Assembly (NCBI GenBank): GCA_022818135.1 | Contig: JAFMSR010000017.1 | Span: 3,467,333 to 3,531,332, forward strand | DNA from: Saxidomus purpurata | Taxonomy: Eukaryota; Mollusca; Bivalvia; Venerida; Veneridae | Reading direction: 5' to 3' | Length of the DNA stretch: 64,000 bases | Shown here: piece after piece, positions 35,482 through 47,500 of the stretch | Layout: every line of letters begins with the position of its first letter | Position numbering within the stretch: position 1 is the stretch's first letter | Notes under the pieces: model-generated | What the model was told of the DNA's origin: nothing | Database searches by the model: none | Seen by the model: the letters and a program-made list of their open reading frames with translations, nothing else | Translations under genes and position numbers: made by a program

Positions 35482-38400
35482 CTTAAAGAAATATAGAATG
35501 ACGACATTTGCATGTATATATGTAAACCATCAAAGACATAATGTTTTCAAAGCTTAAGTGCGCGAAAATGAACGGTTTACTTATAGTTCAAGTTTGAGTC
35601 TCAAAATTAACCTTGAAATTTCATGCTTTGGAGCTCGGTGTTGAACTTTGCTTGGCATTTTGACAAAAGTATAACATTTAAAATTCCTCAATGTACGTTA
35701 AAGCTATTCTCCTGGAACGAAGAAGTTTTATTAATGATATATGATAAGTTTGACGATGCCTTCAACATAGTATACTGTTTGTTACTCACACCATATCGTT
35801 CTGTTTTAATTATTCAATTTATTTAAAAAGTAAAATGTACGATAAGGTGACTCTCAAAACAGGAAGAATTGCTGCAGAAGCAATGTGTTAACAATCTTAT
35901 AGTCTTAAAACCAACCTCAGACTGGTAGGGCTCTAAGAAAGTATGATGCGTGTGTGTACGTACCTCGCAAGTTATTCGTCATTTGAGAAGAACAGGAAGT
36001 TACATTGTGCACACGGTCACTAACTGAAATAGACAGACAAAATATCGCTATTGGCTCAATTTTTTAAATAAATGTTATGTTTAATAGTTTATCTATATAG
36101 CAAATATCAAATATATTATCAAATAGCGAATAAAATTGGCAGCTGGCTAGCATATGATAAAAATATTACCGTGTGTTGAAAATCTTACCTGACGTAAGGT
36201 CAGCCGGTTGTTCTGCGGTTGTTGCGTCAAATACTTTGACAACCTGACCTAGTATATCATGATCGTGTAACTGTTTACATTCCGTCAGTATTGTGTAGTC
36301 TGTAACTATCATAATGTCTATTCTTTTTCCATTGACCTCTTGAGCTGTATGCATCATGCTTTTGAAGATATCATCCATACTTCTAGCCTTGTTTTCATCA
36401 TACGAAACACTTCCAAAAGGATCTCTGCAGAAAACAAAATCAACATCATCTGGGTCAATATGGCGCCAGTCAGATGACTTTTGCATTTCCACACATCGTC
36501 TGTTATTGTAATCCATTCCAGTTACGGCTGCAAGAGCTGTTTCAAAGTAACGGCTGTTGTAACTTCCTGTTACAATCACGTGGTGTTTATCTCGTAACGT
36601 TGTTCGGATGTCTGCAACCTCTGCGGGAGCACTGAAGTTGTCCGGTAACTCTTTTATAGTTGATTCAAAGCATGCTGGGGCAAGAAAAATCATTTAGCAC
36701 TGGAAAGTCACATTTATGAAAAATCATATTCTAATGAAATTACTTTTACACTTTACCTAAAACTTAAAATCATGTCAACTTTACCAAAGCTTATATGGTA
36801 TAAGAATAATAATTTCTAATGAAAAAGAAAGATCAGAATAATATTTTATCGAACGAAGTAATAGTTCGACCATTGATAGTCTACCGCTGACTAAACATAA
36901 GACAAAAAGACTAGTTTCGTGACCATACGAATTGAAAAACTTGCGTGGAATGAAAACACGGAAGAAAAGGTCGTGACCGGGTATATTATGTATTTGGTTA
37001 TTGTCTGTAGTTAATATTATGGAAAATGGTTAATCATTTAAGAATCGTAAAACGTGAAAATTAAAAACAATGCTCATACGGCATGCAATGTTCTACAATT
37101 TTTCGCTTCTTCTTCAAAATTATTTTTCTACTTTCATGATCAAGATTTCCTATTGTACACTCAAACTACAAGAATATCCAACTATTGATAACAAATAAAA
37201 TGGTTTAATTACATCAATGAGGTTATGCTATGTTACTAGATAACTATAGCAGCGAGATCGAGACGCAAATATGAGAAATCATGTAAATGCAATAAAAACA
37301 TTTCTGTTTTTTGCATGAATGAAGTAAATCGATACTTGTTCGTTCAATGTTAACTTTACTGCCTACAATTTTTGAAACTATTGAACAAATAAAACTCATA
37401 AAATCAAAGCCAGATTACCATTCCCTTAACTTTGAGACATGAATCATTGATACCTATAGATTTTATTATAGATTATTACATGCATATCTTATTAAGTTAT
37501 TGAAGCTATAGTGCTTTTGTTTCGGAACCTGTAAAAGAAATGGCAAATGTATTGTTCTGTCTTTTCACCAAACTATAGTAAATTAAAAATTTAACAGCAT
37601 AATCATTATTTACAAACCTTGTAGTTGCTTTAGAATAATATCAACAGATTTGAATCTTTTGTTTTTGTCTCCTGAAAGAAAACAAAAAGTTACGACAGAA
37701 GGGAACATATTCTAGTATAAATATATCACAACAAAGTGATTACTTGTTTGTTCATATTTTGGCATATAACTTGCGAAATGTCTCGTCGTTTGATTAACAA
37801 ACGAAATTCTGTTGTCACAAAATATAACAAAAGTAATGCCGTTCTTTTGAGCAAGCTGAAATTCAAGTGGTCAACATTTATGGTCACTTAGTACTGTGGT
37901 TGTGTAGTTCTTCATAAAACTATATATTTAAAGATATTTAAAGATATTGACCAGGATGTATAGAAAATTACAAACTGACAGGATTATTTAGCAATTATAA
38001 TGTTTGTGAATTCTAAGTAAATGTTGTTTCATCAATTAACTTCCAAACTTTCTAAAATGTTTGCACCTATTTCAGCTTAAATTTTTAATTTCAAGTGTTT
38101 GTTAAACTTGTGTAATTTACTTTCAAAAAGTAAAGTGAACAGACACACTGTAATGGCTTATGTTAAACTCACAAGTGGTGTGTCTCTTATTTTCATGCAC
38201 AAAACAACACCACCAGACTAAACTGATATGCATTAAGGTATACAATTGAAGCAAAATGTTATGATTATGATACATGCACATATGTACAACTTTCACGCTT
38301 TTAAATCTAATTGTTCTTATATGTCCGATCTGGCATTTTTCCCTACCTATACATACCAATGGATGGTGTGTGTGCAAATATTTTAATACCATAATTATGA

Positions 38401-39949
38401 GACGAGGTTAGGATAATTCATTATAGCCTAAAAGCGTTATTTGTTCTTTCAATGTATTTGTTTCTCAGTAACGTCTTTTCAAACCAGCAGTAAAGTGACT
38501 GTGTCAATATTGGCCCAGGGAGGAGCATCATTTAACTAACTTTGCAGAGAATACAATGTAGCTAAACAATATTAAAATCAAAACTTTTTTAAGCTCTGAA
38601 AGTGATAGTTTTGACAAACACGTTAACATGTCTTAGGAAGGCGATGTAAAACAATTGATCCCCTGGCGGAGCAAATTTTGACCACTTAGTTCTATCTTGA
38701 ATAAGCTTGGCATAGGGCCTCTAGATAGGAAATGTCAGAACTCTAAGCCCTGATAGTCATTGTCTGAGACTGAAATCATTTGAATTTAAGAGGTGTAACG
38801 CCCTAGTTTGGTGAAATTTGTAAAGTGATCTATGAATGGAAACTATTAGATGCACATAGTTGGACGAATGAGAACCGACAGACTAACGGACGGCGGTCAT
38901 CAGTCATTCATCAATCCAGCCGACCTACACTTGTAATTTGCAACATGGTGTACCAATCATGTACATTGTTCGCTGACTTTTGGTGAAAAACAAGTGCTAT
39001 TTATATGCTACCCTGAGCCACTATTACATTTTAATGCAATATTCAGCAATATGTAGTTGTAATATTCCTAAAGCATTGTAAAAGATTTCACAAGTCTTTC
39101 AGGTTTCAAATATGGCCTTTGTATAGAGAACTTTATTACAATGTATCTAACCATTTGGCAGATTTAAGTTAAGATTACCGAACTGACGGTTTTTCAGATC
39201 CAAACAACATTTACTCCTGAGGTTATAGACCGTATGTTAGTTATATTATATATTTTACCGTCTCCGTTTGGTCCAGGTTTTTGGACAGTTACTTGCTGTA
39301 GAATTGAGACTGTTTTGCTTGTGTTGGATTCTACGTCATCAAGCTTATTCTTTAAATCCATTACGGTGTTGGACAGTTCTTCAATTTCGTAAGCCATTCT
39401 TTTGACCGTTTCTTCATGCCACAGTCGTAAACATTCAACAAGATCTGGGAGGCGATTCTTTTTCATTTCATCAATCTTCGTTTTAAGGGAAATTTGATCA
39501 GCAGTGCTAAATACCGTATGTGCTAAACTCATGGCTGCAGATTCGAGGCGTCCCCAGTGAGTACTGAAATCATGGTTTGATACATTAGCAGTGTTTGAAA
39601 TATGGTGTAGCATGTTTCTGATCTCACGTATTTCCCTCATCACAAATGTTTCTGATGGCTGAATCTGTGTTGGAAACAGGTTCGTTATCAAAGTAACAAG
39701 CAACGTAACGTCCCATTGTGATTCATTGGCGGTGCCGCTACTAGGAAAGAGCACGTCAAACTGATCATGTCTAATGACTTTCCTGATCTTCAGCTGTGAA
39801 ATATCTGCGTTTCTGCGGGTAAGATATGCGTCAAGAGTTGTGTAAGAGAGCCCTGCATCTTTCTTGGCAAGCTGTATGAAGAACTCTCTTAAAGGTTCTG
39901 GACAAATGTTCACCACAAAACAGACGAGCCGGAAGTAATTGTCAGCCAT
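34979..39949 (-). CDS. HEPN (DZIP3-type) / tandem P-loop protein, copy B (four coding exons)
   Basis: Exons 39949-39259, 37671-37618, 36674-36189 and 35481-34979 join in phase 1 throughout to give an intact 577-residue protein. Exons 2, 3 and 4 have the same lengths as in copy A (54, 486 and 503 bases); exon 1 is one codon shorter (MADNYF, not MAADNYF). HEPN R-x4-H is kept (RNMLHH), the first P-loop is again degenerate (GSYNSRYF) and the second is intact (GPKNSGKT, LVIIDEF). Hand-counted protein identity to copy A is about 83% for exon 1, 93% for exon 3 and 91% for exon 4. Donors are GTAAAA, GTTTGT and GTAAGA. Both copies are free of stops and frame breaks, so both are probably expressed. Same caveats on function as copy A. 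Confidence 0.82.
36189..36674 (-). CDS. Copy B exon 3: degenerate P-loop-like domain
   Basis: 162 codons. Retains VDFVFCRDPFG and IDIMIVTDYTIL; Walker A position reads GSYNSRYF. The lysine at copy A position 289 is asparagine here, so the erosion is not an artefact of one copy. Acceptor cttgccccag, donor TCAG|GTAAGA. Confidence 0.8.
37618..37671 (-). CDS. Copy B exon 2: 54-bp linker exon
   Basis: Same 18-codon lysine-rich linker as copy A, acceptor ttctttcag, donor CAAG|GTTTGT, phase 1 in and out. Confidence 0.75.
39259..39949 (-). CDS. Copy B exon 1: HEPN domain and coiled coil
   Basis: Residues 1-230. It differs from copy A most strongly around the loop before the motif helix (PSETFV against PLVELA) and just after it (NVSNHDFSTHW against NISNIDFSSHW), and in the coiled coil. 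The ATG is preceded by attttattgtagAG, again a likely acceptor two bases before the start. Confidence 0.8.
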
Positions 39950-40114
39950 CTCTACAATAAAATTAAGTAGAGTTGTAAGCATGTTTGTTCATTATATTGC
40001 TCCTCACAATTGCACGTTTTAAGTGGTAACAAAAGCTATATAAATATGCATATGTCTTTGACAATTGACTACTTACATATTGTAACAGTCTGTTCGTGTC
40101 ATCAATAAATTGCA

Positions 40115-40588
40115 TTTTTTCTCTTTTATTTTTTTCTGATTAGTCAGCAAGTCACTGAATTCAGATTGTCAAAATCAGATATAATATTGCACACGATTCC
40201 AATATTTAGGCACATACCAATTTTTGTTTTGAAGCAATTGTCTGAAAGGAATTTCAATGCACAGTGGTTAAAGTTACTGATATTTTAAGACTGTCTAAGT
40301 GGCTTGGTACTTGCTATATGAAGAGAAGCTGCACTTATGTAACATATGTTCTCTTTACTTATATGTATACGTGGTTGAAGAACACAACATTATAGTGAAA
40401 TAATCAAATATTTGACAAGATATTGATATGATGTGCTGCAGACATTTCATTCTTCATAATAATCTCGATTTACTTCGCAGGTGTGAATTATAGAAGGAGG
40501 GTAATTACGAGCATTTTCATCATGCTAACAACTGGTGTCATACCGATAGTCAAGAAATGTTTTAACAAGCATAAGCAGAATCAATTAT
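40115..40588. other. No gene seen upstream of copy B
   Basis: Similarity to block A ends near 40110. The stretch is AT-rich with no exon; it should contain or adjoin the promoter of copy B. Confidence 0.4.
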
Positions 40589-40589
40589 G

Positions 40590-41045
40590 CAGGCAACAAA
40601 AACAAAGTAGTTATTGAAGAGTTAAAAGAGGGCCATCAAAAGGTGGTCATTCTTACAAATGCTATATCGGTCCTGGATGTCTTAGCTAATGCAAAACCTT
40701 TAGCTCTTGCAGGGACTAATATAAGCAGACTCAGTGGGAAGCAGAATATGGATACCAACACTGTGATGTCCTTTGAAATGTGATGGCAGACACATTGCCA
40801 AAGAAAGAGCTAGCGTCTAGCACTCGATAATTTAAAGAAAAGCTCGCGTTAATCTAACCTCTTACAAAATTTAAAACAAGTAACAGTGGCTATCATTTAC
40901 TTGATAGATGGAAACATCTAATTATATTCAGAATTCTAACGGGACGCAAGAAGCTTTGTGCATATATGCAAACAAGTGGAAGCTGGTCTCATCATCAACT
41001 CGTTTATGAAGGTATAACCCACATGGACAGTCAAGTAAAATTTTT
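40590..41045 (+). pseudogene. Decayed non-LTR retrotransposon 3' end (RNase H and C-terminal region)
   Basis: In plus-strand frames, broken by a stop and shifts, one reads VVILTNAISVLDVLANAK (RNase H strand and catalytic-Asp region, with N where D is expected), then QHCDV then MADTLPKK (the GHC...N..AD..AK region), then LDRWKHLIIFRILTGRKKL (the typical RLRTGH region that follows RNase H in Jockey/I-like elements). Order and spacing fit the 3' part of such an element. It is dead, sitting just upstream of copy B. Confidence 0.65.
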
Positions 41046-41049
41046 TGGC

Positions 41050-42955
41050 ATGTCACAATCAATCTAAAAAATCAATATTTCTATTATTTCACTTGTGATC
41101 TTGTTTATTCTCAGGTATTTATTGATTTACCTGACCTGAATTACAAAAAATTATAGACTAAACTTTTTCTCGTGTTAATGTAAATAAAATTGAAAATGTA
41201 GTCATGATCATGTTTACAAGGAATTTCTATAATTTAACGAAGAGACCTAGTTTTTTACAATACATGCATATAATCTTAACAAGAATTTCATACGGGCAAT
41301 TAATTACTCTGATAAAGAGTTAAGGAGACAAAGCAAAAAGTGGTATATAGTGTTTATCAGGTTTATTTATAATAAAAGTTTGATCTAGTGACTAAGTTTT
41401 TAATCAAAGTGATCTTATTTCCAACACCAAGACACACATTCTGAGACGATTTATCTTTAACCCGGCCTAGGGTGCAAAATGTGGCCTAAAACTCTTCACA
41501 TGGTTTCCCACAATTTCATTTGTCCTAGATTTTATAGAATTCTGACCAAGTTGACATGAGAGTCATTTTTTAACTTAACCTAGTTTTCATACAGGCGGAC
41601 GTTCTGATCATGTTTCGTGTACCTGAGTAGTCCAACTAATTGTACGCGCGTCGAGGTGTTGTGTTATTTTTGTATAGGCAAAATCTCTCCTCGAGATCTT
41701 GACCCAAAACGAAAATATCTCAGAATTTGCTCAAGACGTCACTTAAATATTATATTTGACTTAGGTAAGCTAGAAAGCGAGTGTATTTTTTTAAGAAAGT
41801 ATAAGCTTGTCTCATTACTATAAACTGTCTGCAATTCTAAATACTTATGTACTCTATAGCTTCAGTCACAGTATTTTGACGTAAACGATGGATTTTGATA
41901 CAGAAAGCTATAAAAATATAAACGTAATAAATTGTTTAAAACAAACATCAAAATAGAAAAACATAATATTGTACATACATTTTCTCCTTGTTAATTCATC
42001 TGCTATACATCTCTTTTTATGAAATTGGGCACAAACCCCAAAGAAAACGCGGTTTCAAAAACGGTTACCAGTGGTAACTATTAATAGTAACAAATGGTAA
42101 ATTCCAATTGCTAAATTTACACACTAACGACTAACATCAATTAATATACTATAAATAGAATTATGGTTTTCCTAATTAATTGAGATGCTGGTAGTTTTAA
42201 TTATAAGCCTGTTTTGATCTATCAATATACTCCCTTTATAATGATACGTTAACATCTATTCATTAATTGTATGTATATTGTTTTGTTGATTTTATTCATA
42301 CAATTTACGTAAAGCTTAAACTTGGAGAGTAGATGAACTCATGGCCCAATCAATTTGCTCTATGTATTTTATATTTATCTGAGTAAATGTTATAACTGTA
42401 TTTGTACATAGAACAATTAAATATCATTTAACGAAACTAAAAACCGTAAAGCTACATATAAAAATGTTTTAAATCAAGATTTTTGTTAGTTATTTCGTTA
42501 ACACGTTTTATTGTGTATTTTAAAAATATATTTAGTCATACTGTAAGCTCGGTCCTATGTATAGTACAAATAAATTAATGATATTTAGTATATGCTTGCA
42601 CATTTGTGCAGACGCTGTGAAGGTTCTGTTTCCTGTACAAAGAAACCGAATATATTTGCTCAGAATTACTCTCTTTCCAACAGATTTTGGTTTTCTTCTT
42701 TTTTCTTTTTTTTTTCTTGATTTGTAGAAGTATAATCTTGTGGGAAATTATTAAAACTACAGGGTTGTGTACATCACATTAAATATGTGAGAATTATTTT
42801 ACCTTTTTCAACCTAACAACATTCGCTGAACATATAAATTAATCTACCGAGACATGTTCATTGTTGTAGTTTTAGTATTGAAATAACCACACTATGTTCT
42901 TCCAGTTGATTTAAACAATTTATTTCTTCTAATGGACTCTGTGTAGTATAGCATG
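41050..42955. other. AT-rich spacer with one repeat patch
   Basis: 41370-41620 carries gatctagtgactaagtttttaatc and gacctagttttt phrases of the family at 1741-2440. The rest shows no gene. It lies between the minus-strand gene B and the plus-strand SLC12A8, so upstream SLC12A8 exons could be hidden here; none was recognised. Confidence 0.4.
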
Positions 42956-42984
42956 TATCTTGTTATTTTCATATACGAGTCCAA

Positions 42985-44290
42985 CATTGCCATTTAAGCT
43001 CACCCGACCACGAAATGGTAATGTTGAGCTTTTAGGATCATTGAATGTCCGTCCGTCCGTCCGTCCAAAATTAGTTTGTTTACACTCTAGCATTTACATT
43101 TCTACAACAATCATAATGAAACTTGAACACAATGTATATGGCCACAAAACCTCGGATAATTTCGATTATGGGTTTGATCTCATCAGTACTTTCTGAATTA
43201 TGGCCCCTGATTTAACAAACAATGCAATATTTGACTATGTTTACACTCTAGGACCGATATTTCTTCTCTTAGTCATAGAATGTGTATGCCCATATGATCT
43301 CTTATGAGTTTAATTATGGGCTTGATCAGATTAGTTATTCCAGAGTTATGGCCCCTGTGTAACAACAAATTGCGATATTTTACTATGTTTACATTCTAGC
43401 ACCTTCCTTTCTTCACTTATCCCAATCACATTTACAGAGAATGTGTATGAACACAAGCTTATGGATGAGTTCAATTATGGACTTGATGGGATGAGTTCTT
43501 CCAAACTTATTGCCTTTGATTTAACAAAAAATGCAATATTTAAATATGTTAAAACTCTAGCAACGTAATTTCTTCTGATGATGAAACCCGGCAGGCATGT
43601 TCCTTGCACAAGCTCTACCAAAATTGCTAAAAAAGTCCGTTCCATGCAGAACTCTGGTTACCATGGCAACAAATATGAAACATTTACAACCTTGTTCTAA
43701 GAAACCACAAGGCCTAGAGCTAAGAACTTTAGCATGTAGCATTGCCTAGTGGACCTCTACCAAGATTGGATAGTTCAAATTATATTCCTCGGGTCAAAAT
43801 TGAGACAGCCCAGATGGTCACTTGATTTAACATAGGCTAATATAGGAAAAAAACGTTAAAAATCTTTTCTCTGAAACTGCAAACCTAGAGCTTAGATATT
43901 TAGTATGTAGAATTGCACAGTGGACCTGTTCAAAGATTGTTCAAAGTTTGACCCCCGAGTCAAAATTGAGCCCACATGGGGCTCACCTGTTTTTAGATAG
44001 GCTTATATAGGAAAAACTTTTTAAAAATCTTTTCTGAAACCTCAAGGCCTAAAAATTAGATATTTACCATGTGGCATATCCTAGTGGATCCCTTCTAAGA
44101 TTGTTTGGATTATGACCCCGGCTCAAAATTGACCCCGCCCATGGGTCTCTTGATTCTACATAGGCTTATTTAGGAAAAACTTTAAAACTCTTTATTTCTG
44201 AAACCACACGGCCTAGAGCTTAGATACTTGACCTTTTCCGCTATTGATGATCTTGTACTATAGCCAATGATAGCCATATGAGCAATAAAG
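42985..44290 (+). repeat. Composite dispersed repeat, first of three
   Basis: It starts at gctcacccgaccacgaaatgg and a (gtcc)n run near 43047-43066, then has ~140-bp units with tttacactctag and attatggcccctg, then ~190-bp units with ccacaaggcctagagcttagatat, ctagtggacctctaccaagattg and ggtcaaaattga(c/g)ccc. It ends near ttgtactatagccaatgatagcc. Related copies lie at 51270-52110 and 55730-56280 in the same orientation. Confidence 0.7.
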
Positions 44291-44534
44291 TGTCATCTTG
44301 TCCCTTCTAATAATTCACTCAAAAATATATCACACAAACCATGGATCTTGTTTATTTTCCCCTGTTGAGTTAAGCCACCAAGCAATAGTAGTGACTTAAT
44401 AGTGAATTCTATTTTATTTAGCAATTCATGATAAGGATCTGGATGTGATATTTTGTTTAAACTGGCGGGATATACATTAAGCCACATGTAAGATCTGTAT
44501 TTACATAATCTAAAAACAAGAGCTGTCAGTAGGA

Positions 44535-47500
44535 CAGTGTATGGAACGCCGCAGCTGTCTTATGTTAATAAATTACAAGTTGTCTTGTTAACAGAGTGTT
44601 TTGTCTCGTCAAAATGGTTTTCTATCTTCTCAGATTGCTCTTATATCTTGTAAATGAACCGTTATATCTTCTAAAGTGTAATGTGATCTTGTCAACGTGC
44701 CATTTTATTATGTCAAACAGTCGTGCTATCTTCTTAAAATCTTGTGTTATCTTGTCTAAGTAACGTCTTATCATGTCAAACAGCCATGCTATCTTCTTAA
44801 AGTATTGTGTTATCTTGTCTAAGTGACCAGTTATTATGTCAAACACGACTTGAAGAAGATATCATGACTGTTTTACAAAATATAATGTTACTTTGACAAG
44901 ATAACACACCACTTCAAGAAGATAGCATGAGTGCTTAACAAAATATAACGTTACTTTGACAAGATAACACGCCACTTTAAGAAGATAGCATGATAGTTGA
45001 CATAATATAATGTTAGTCTGACAAGATAACACACCATTTTAAGAAGATAACATGAGTGTTTGACATAATATAATGATACTTTGACAAGATAACACACAAT
45101 TTTAAGAAGATAGCATGACTGTTTGACATAATATAACGTTACTTTGACAAGATAACACGACACTTCAAAAAGAGAGCATTACTACTTGACATAATATAAC
45201 GTTATTTTGACAAGATAACACACCACTGTAAGAAGATAGTATGACTGTTGGACATAATAGCATTTTGACAAGATAACAAACCACTTTAATAAGATAGCTT
45301 GACCGTGTGACATAATGTAATGATACTTTGACAAGATATCACACCACTTTAAGAAGATAGTATGACTGTTGGACATAATATCAGGTTATTTTGACAAGTT
45401 AACACACCACTTCGAGAAGATATCATGACTTTTTGACATGATATAACGATACTTTGACAAGGAAACACATCACTTTAAGAAGATAGCATGACTGTTTGAC
45501 ATAATACAGCGATACTTTGACAAGATAACACGCCACTGTAAGAAGATAGCATGACTATTTGACATAATAGCATGTTAAGAAGACAAGATAACACCACTGT
45601 AAGAAGATAGCATGACTGTTTGACATAATACAGCGATACTTTGACAAGATAACACACCACTTTAAGAAGATAGCATGACAGTTGACATAATATAATGTTA
45701 CTTTGACAAGATAACACACCACTTTAAGAAGACAACATGAGTGTTTGAGATAATATAATGATACTTTGACAAGATAACACACCACTTTAAGAAGATAGCA
45801 TGACTGTTCGACATAATATAATGTTACTTTGACAAGATAACACACCACTTCAAGAAGAGAGCATTACTACTTGACATAATATAACGTTATTTTGACAAGA
45901 TAACACACCACTGTAAGAAGATAGCATGACTGTTTGACATAATATCATTTTGACAAGATAACACACCACTGTAATAAGATAGCATGACTGTTTGACATAA
46001 TATAATGGTACTTTGACAAGATAACACACCACTTTAAGAAGATAGTATGACTGTTGGACATAATATCACGCTATTTTGACAAGATAACACACCACTTCAA
46101 GAAGAAAGCATGACGTTTTGACATGATACCACTTTGACAAGAGAACACACAACTTAAAGAAGATATCATGACTGTTTGACATAATATTATGATACTTTGA
46201 CAAGATAACACGTCACTTTAAGAAGATAGCATGACTATTTGACATGAAAACACGTTAGGAAGACAAGAAGATATCATGACTGTTTGACATAATATTATGA
46301 TACTTTGACAAGTTAACACACCACTTCGAAAAGATAGCATGACTTTTTGACATGCTATCACTTTGACAAGATAACAAACCAGTTTAAGAAGATATCATGA
46401 CTGTTTGACATAATATAACGATACTTTGACAAGATAACACACCACTTTAAGAAGATAACATGACTGTTTGACATAATATAATAATACTTTGACAAAATAA
46501 CACACCACTTTAAGAAGATAACATGACTGTTTGACGTTTGACATAATAACACGTTAGGAAGACAAGATAACACACCACTTTAAGAAGATAGCATGACTGT
46601 TTGACATAATATAATGATACTTTGACAAGATAACACACCACTTCAAGAAGAGAGCATTACTACTTGACATAATATAACGTTATTTTGACAAGATAACACA
46701 CCACTGTAAGAAGATAGCATGACTGTTGGACATAATATCATTTTGACAAGATAACAAACCACTTTAATAAGATAGCATGACTATTTGACATAATATAATG
46801 GTACTTTGACAAGATAACACACCACTTTAAGAAGATAGCATAACTGTTGAACATAATATCACGTTATTTTGACAAGATAACACACCACTTCAAGAAGAAA
46901 GCATGACGTTTTGACATGATATCACTTTGACAAGAAAACACACAACTTTAAGAAGATATCATGACTGTTTGACATAATATTATGATACTTTGACAAGATA
47001 ACACGTCACTTTAAGAAGATAGCATGACTATTTGACATAAAAACACGTTAGGAAGACAAGAAGATATCATGACTATTTGACATAATATTATGATACTTTG
47101 ACAAGTTAACACACCACTTCGAAAAGATAGCATGACTTTTTGACATGATATCACTCTGACAAGATAACAAACCAGTTTAAGAAGATATCATGACTGTTTG
47201 ACATAATATTATGATACTTTGACAAGATAACACACCACTTTAAGAAGATAACATGACTGTTTGACATAATATAATGATACTTTGACAAAATAACACACCA
47301 CTTTAAGAAGATAACATGACTGTTTGACATAATATAATGATACTTTGACAAGATAACACACCACTTTAAGAAGATAGCATGACTGTTTGACATAATATAA
47401 CGTTACTTTGACAAGATAACACACCACTTCAAGAAGAGAGCATTACTACTTGACATAATATAACGTTATTTTGACAAGATAACACACCACTGTAAGAAGA

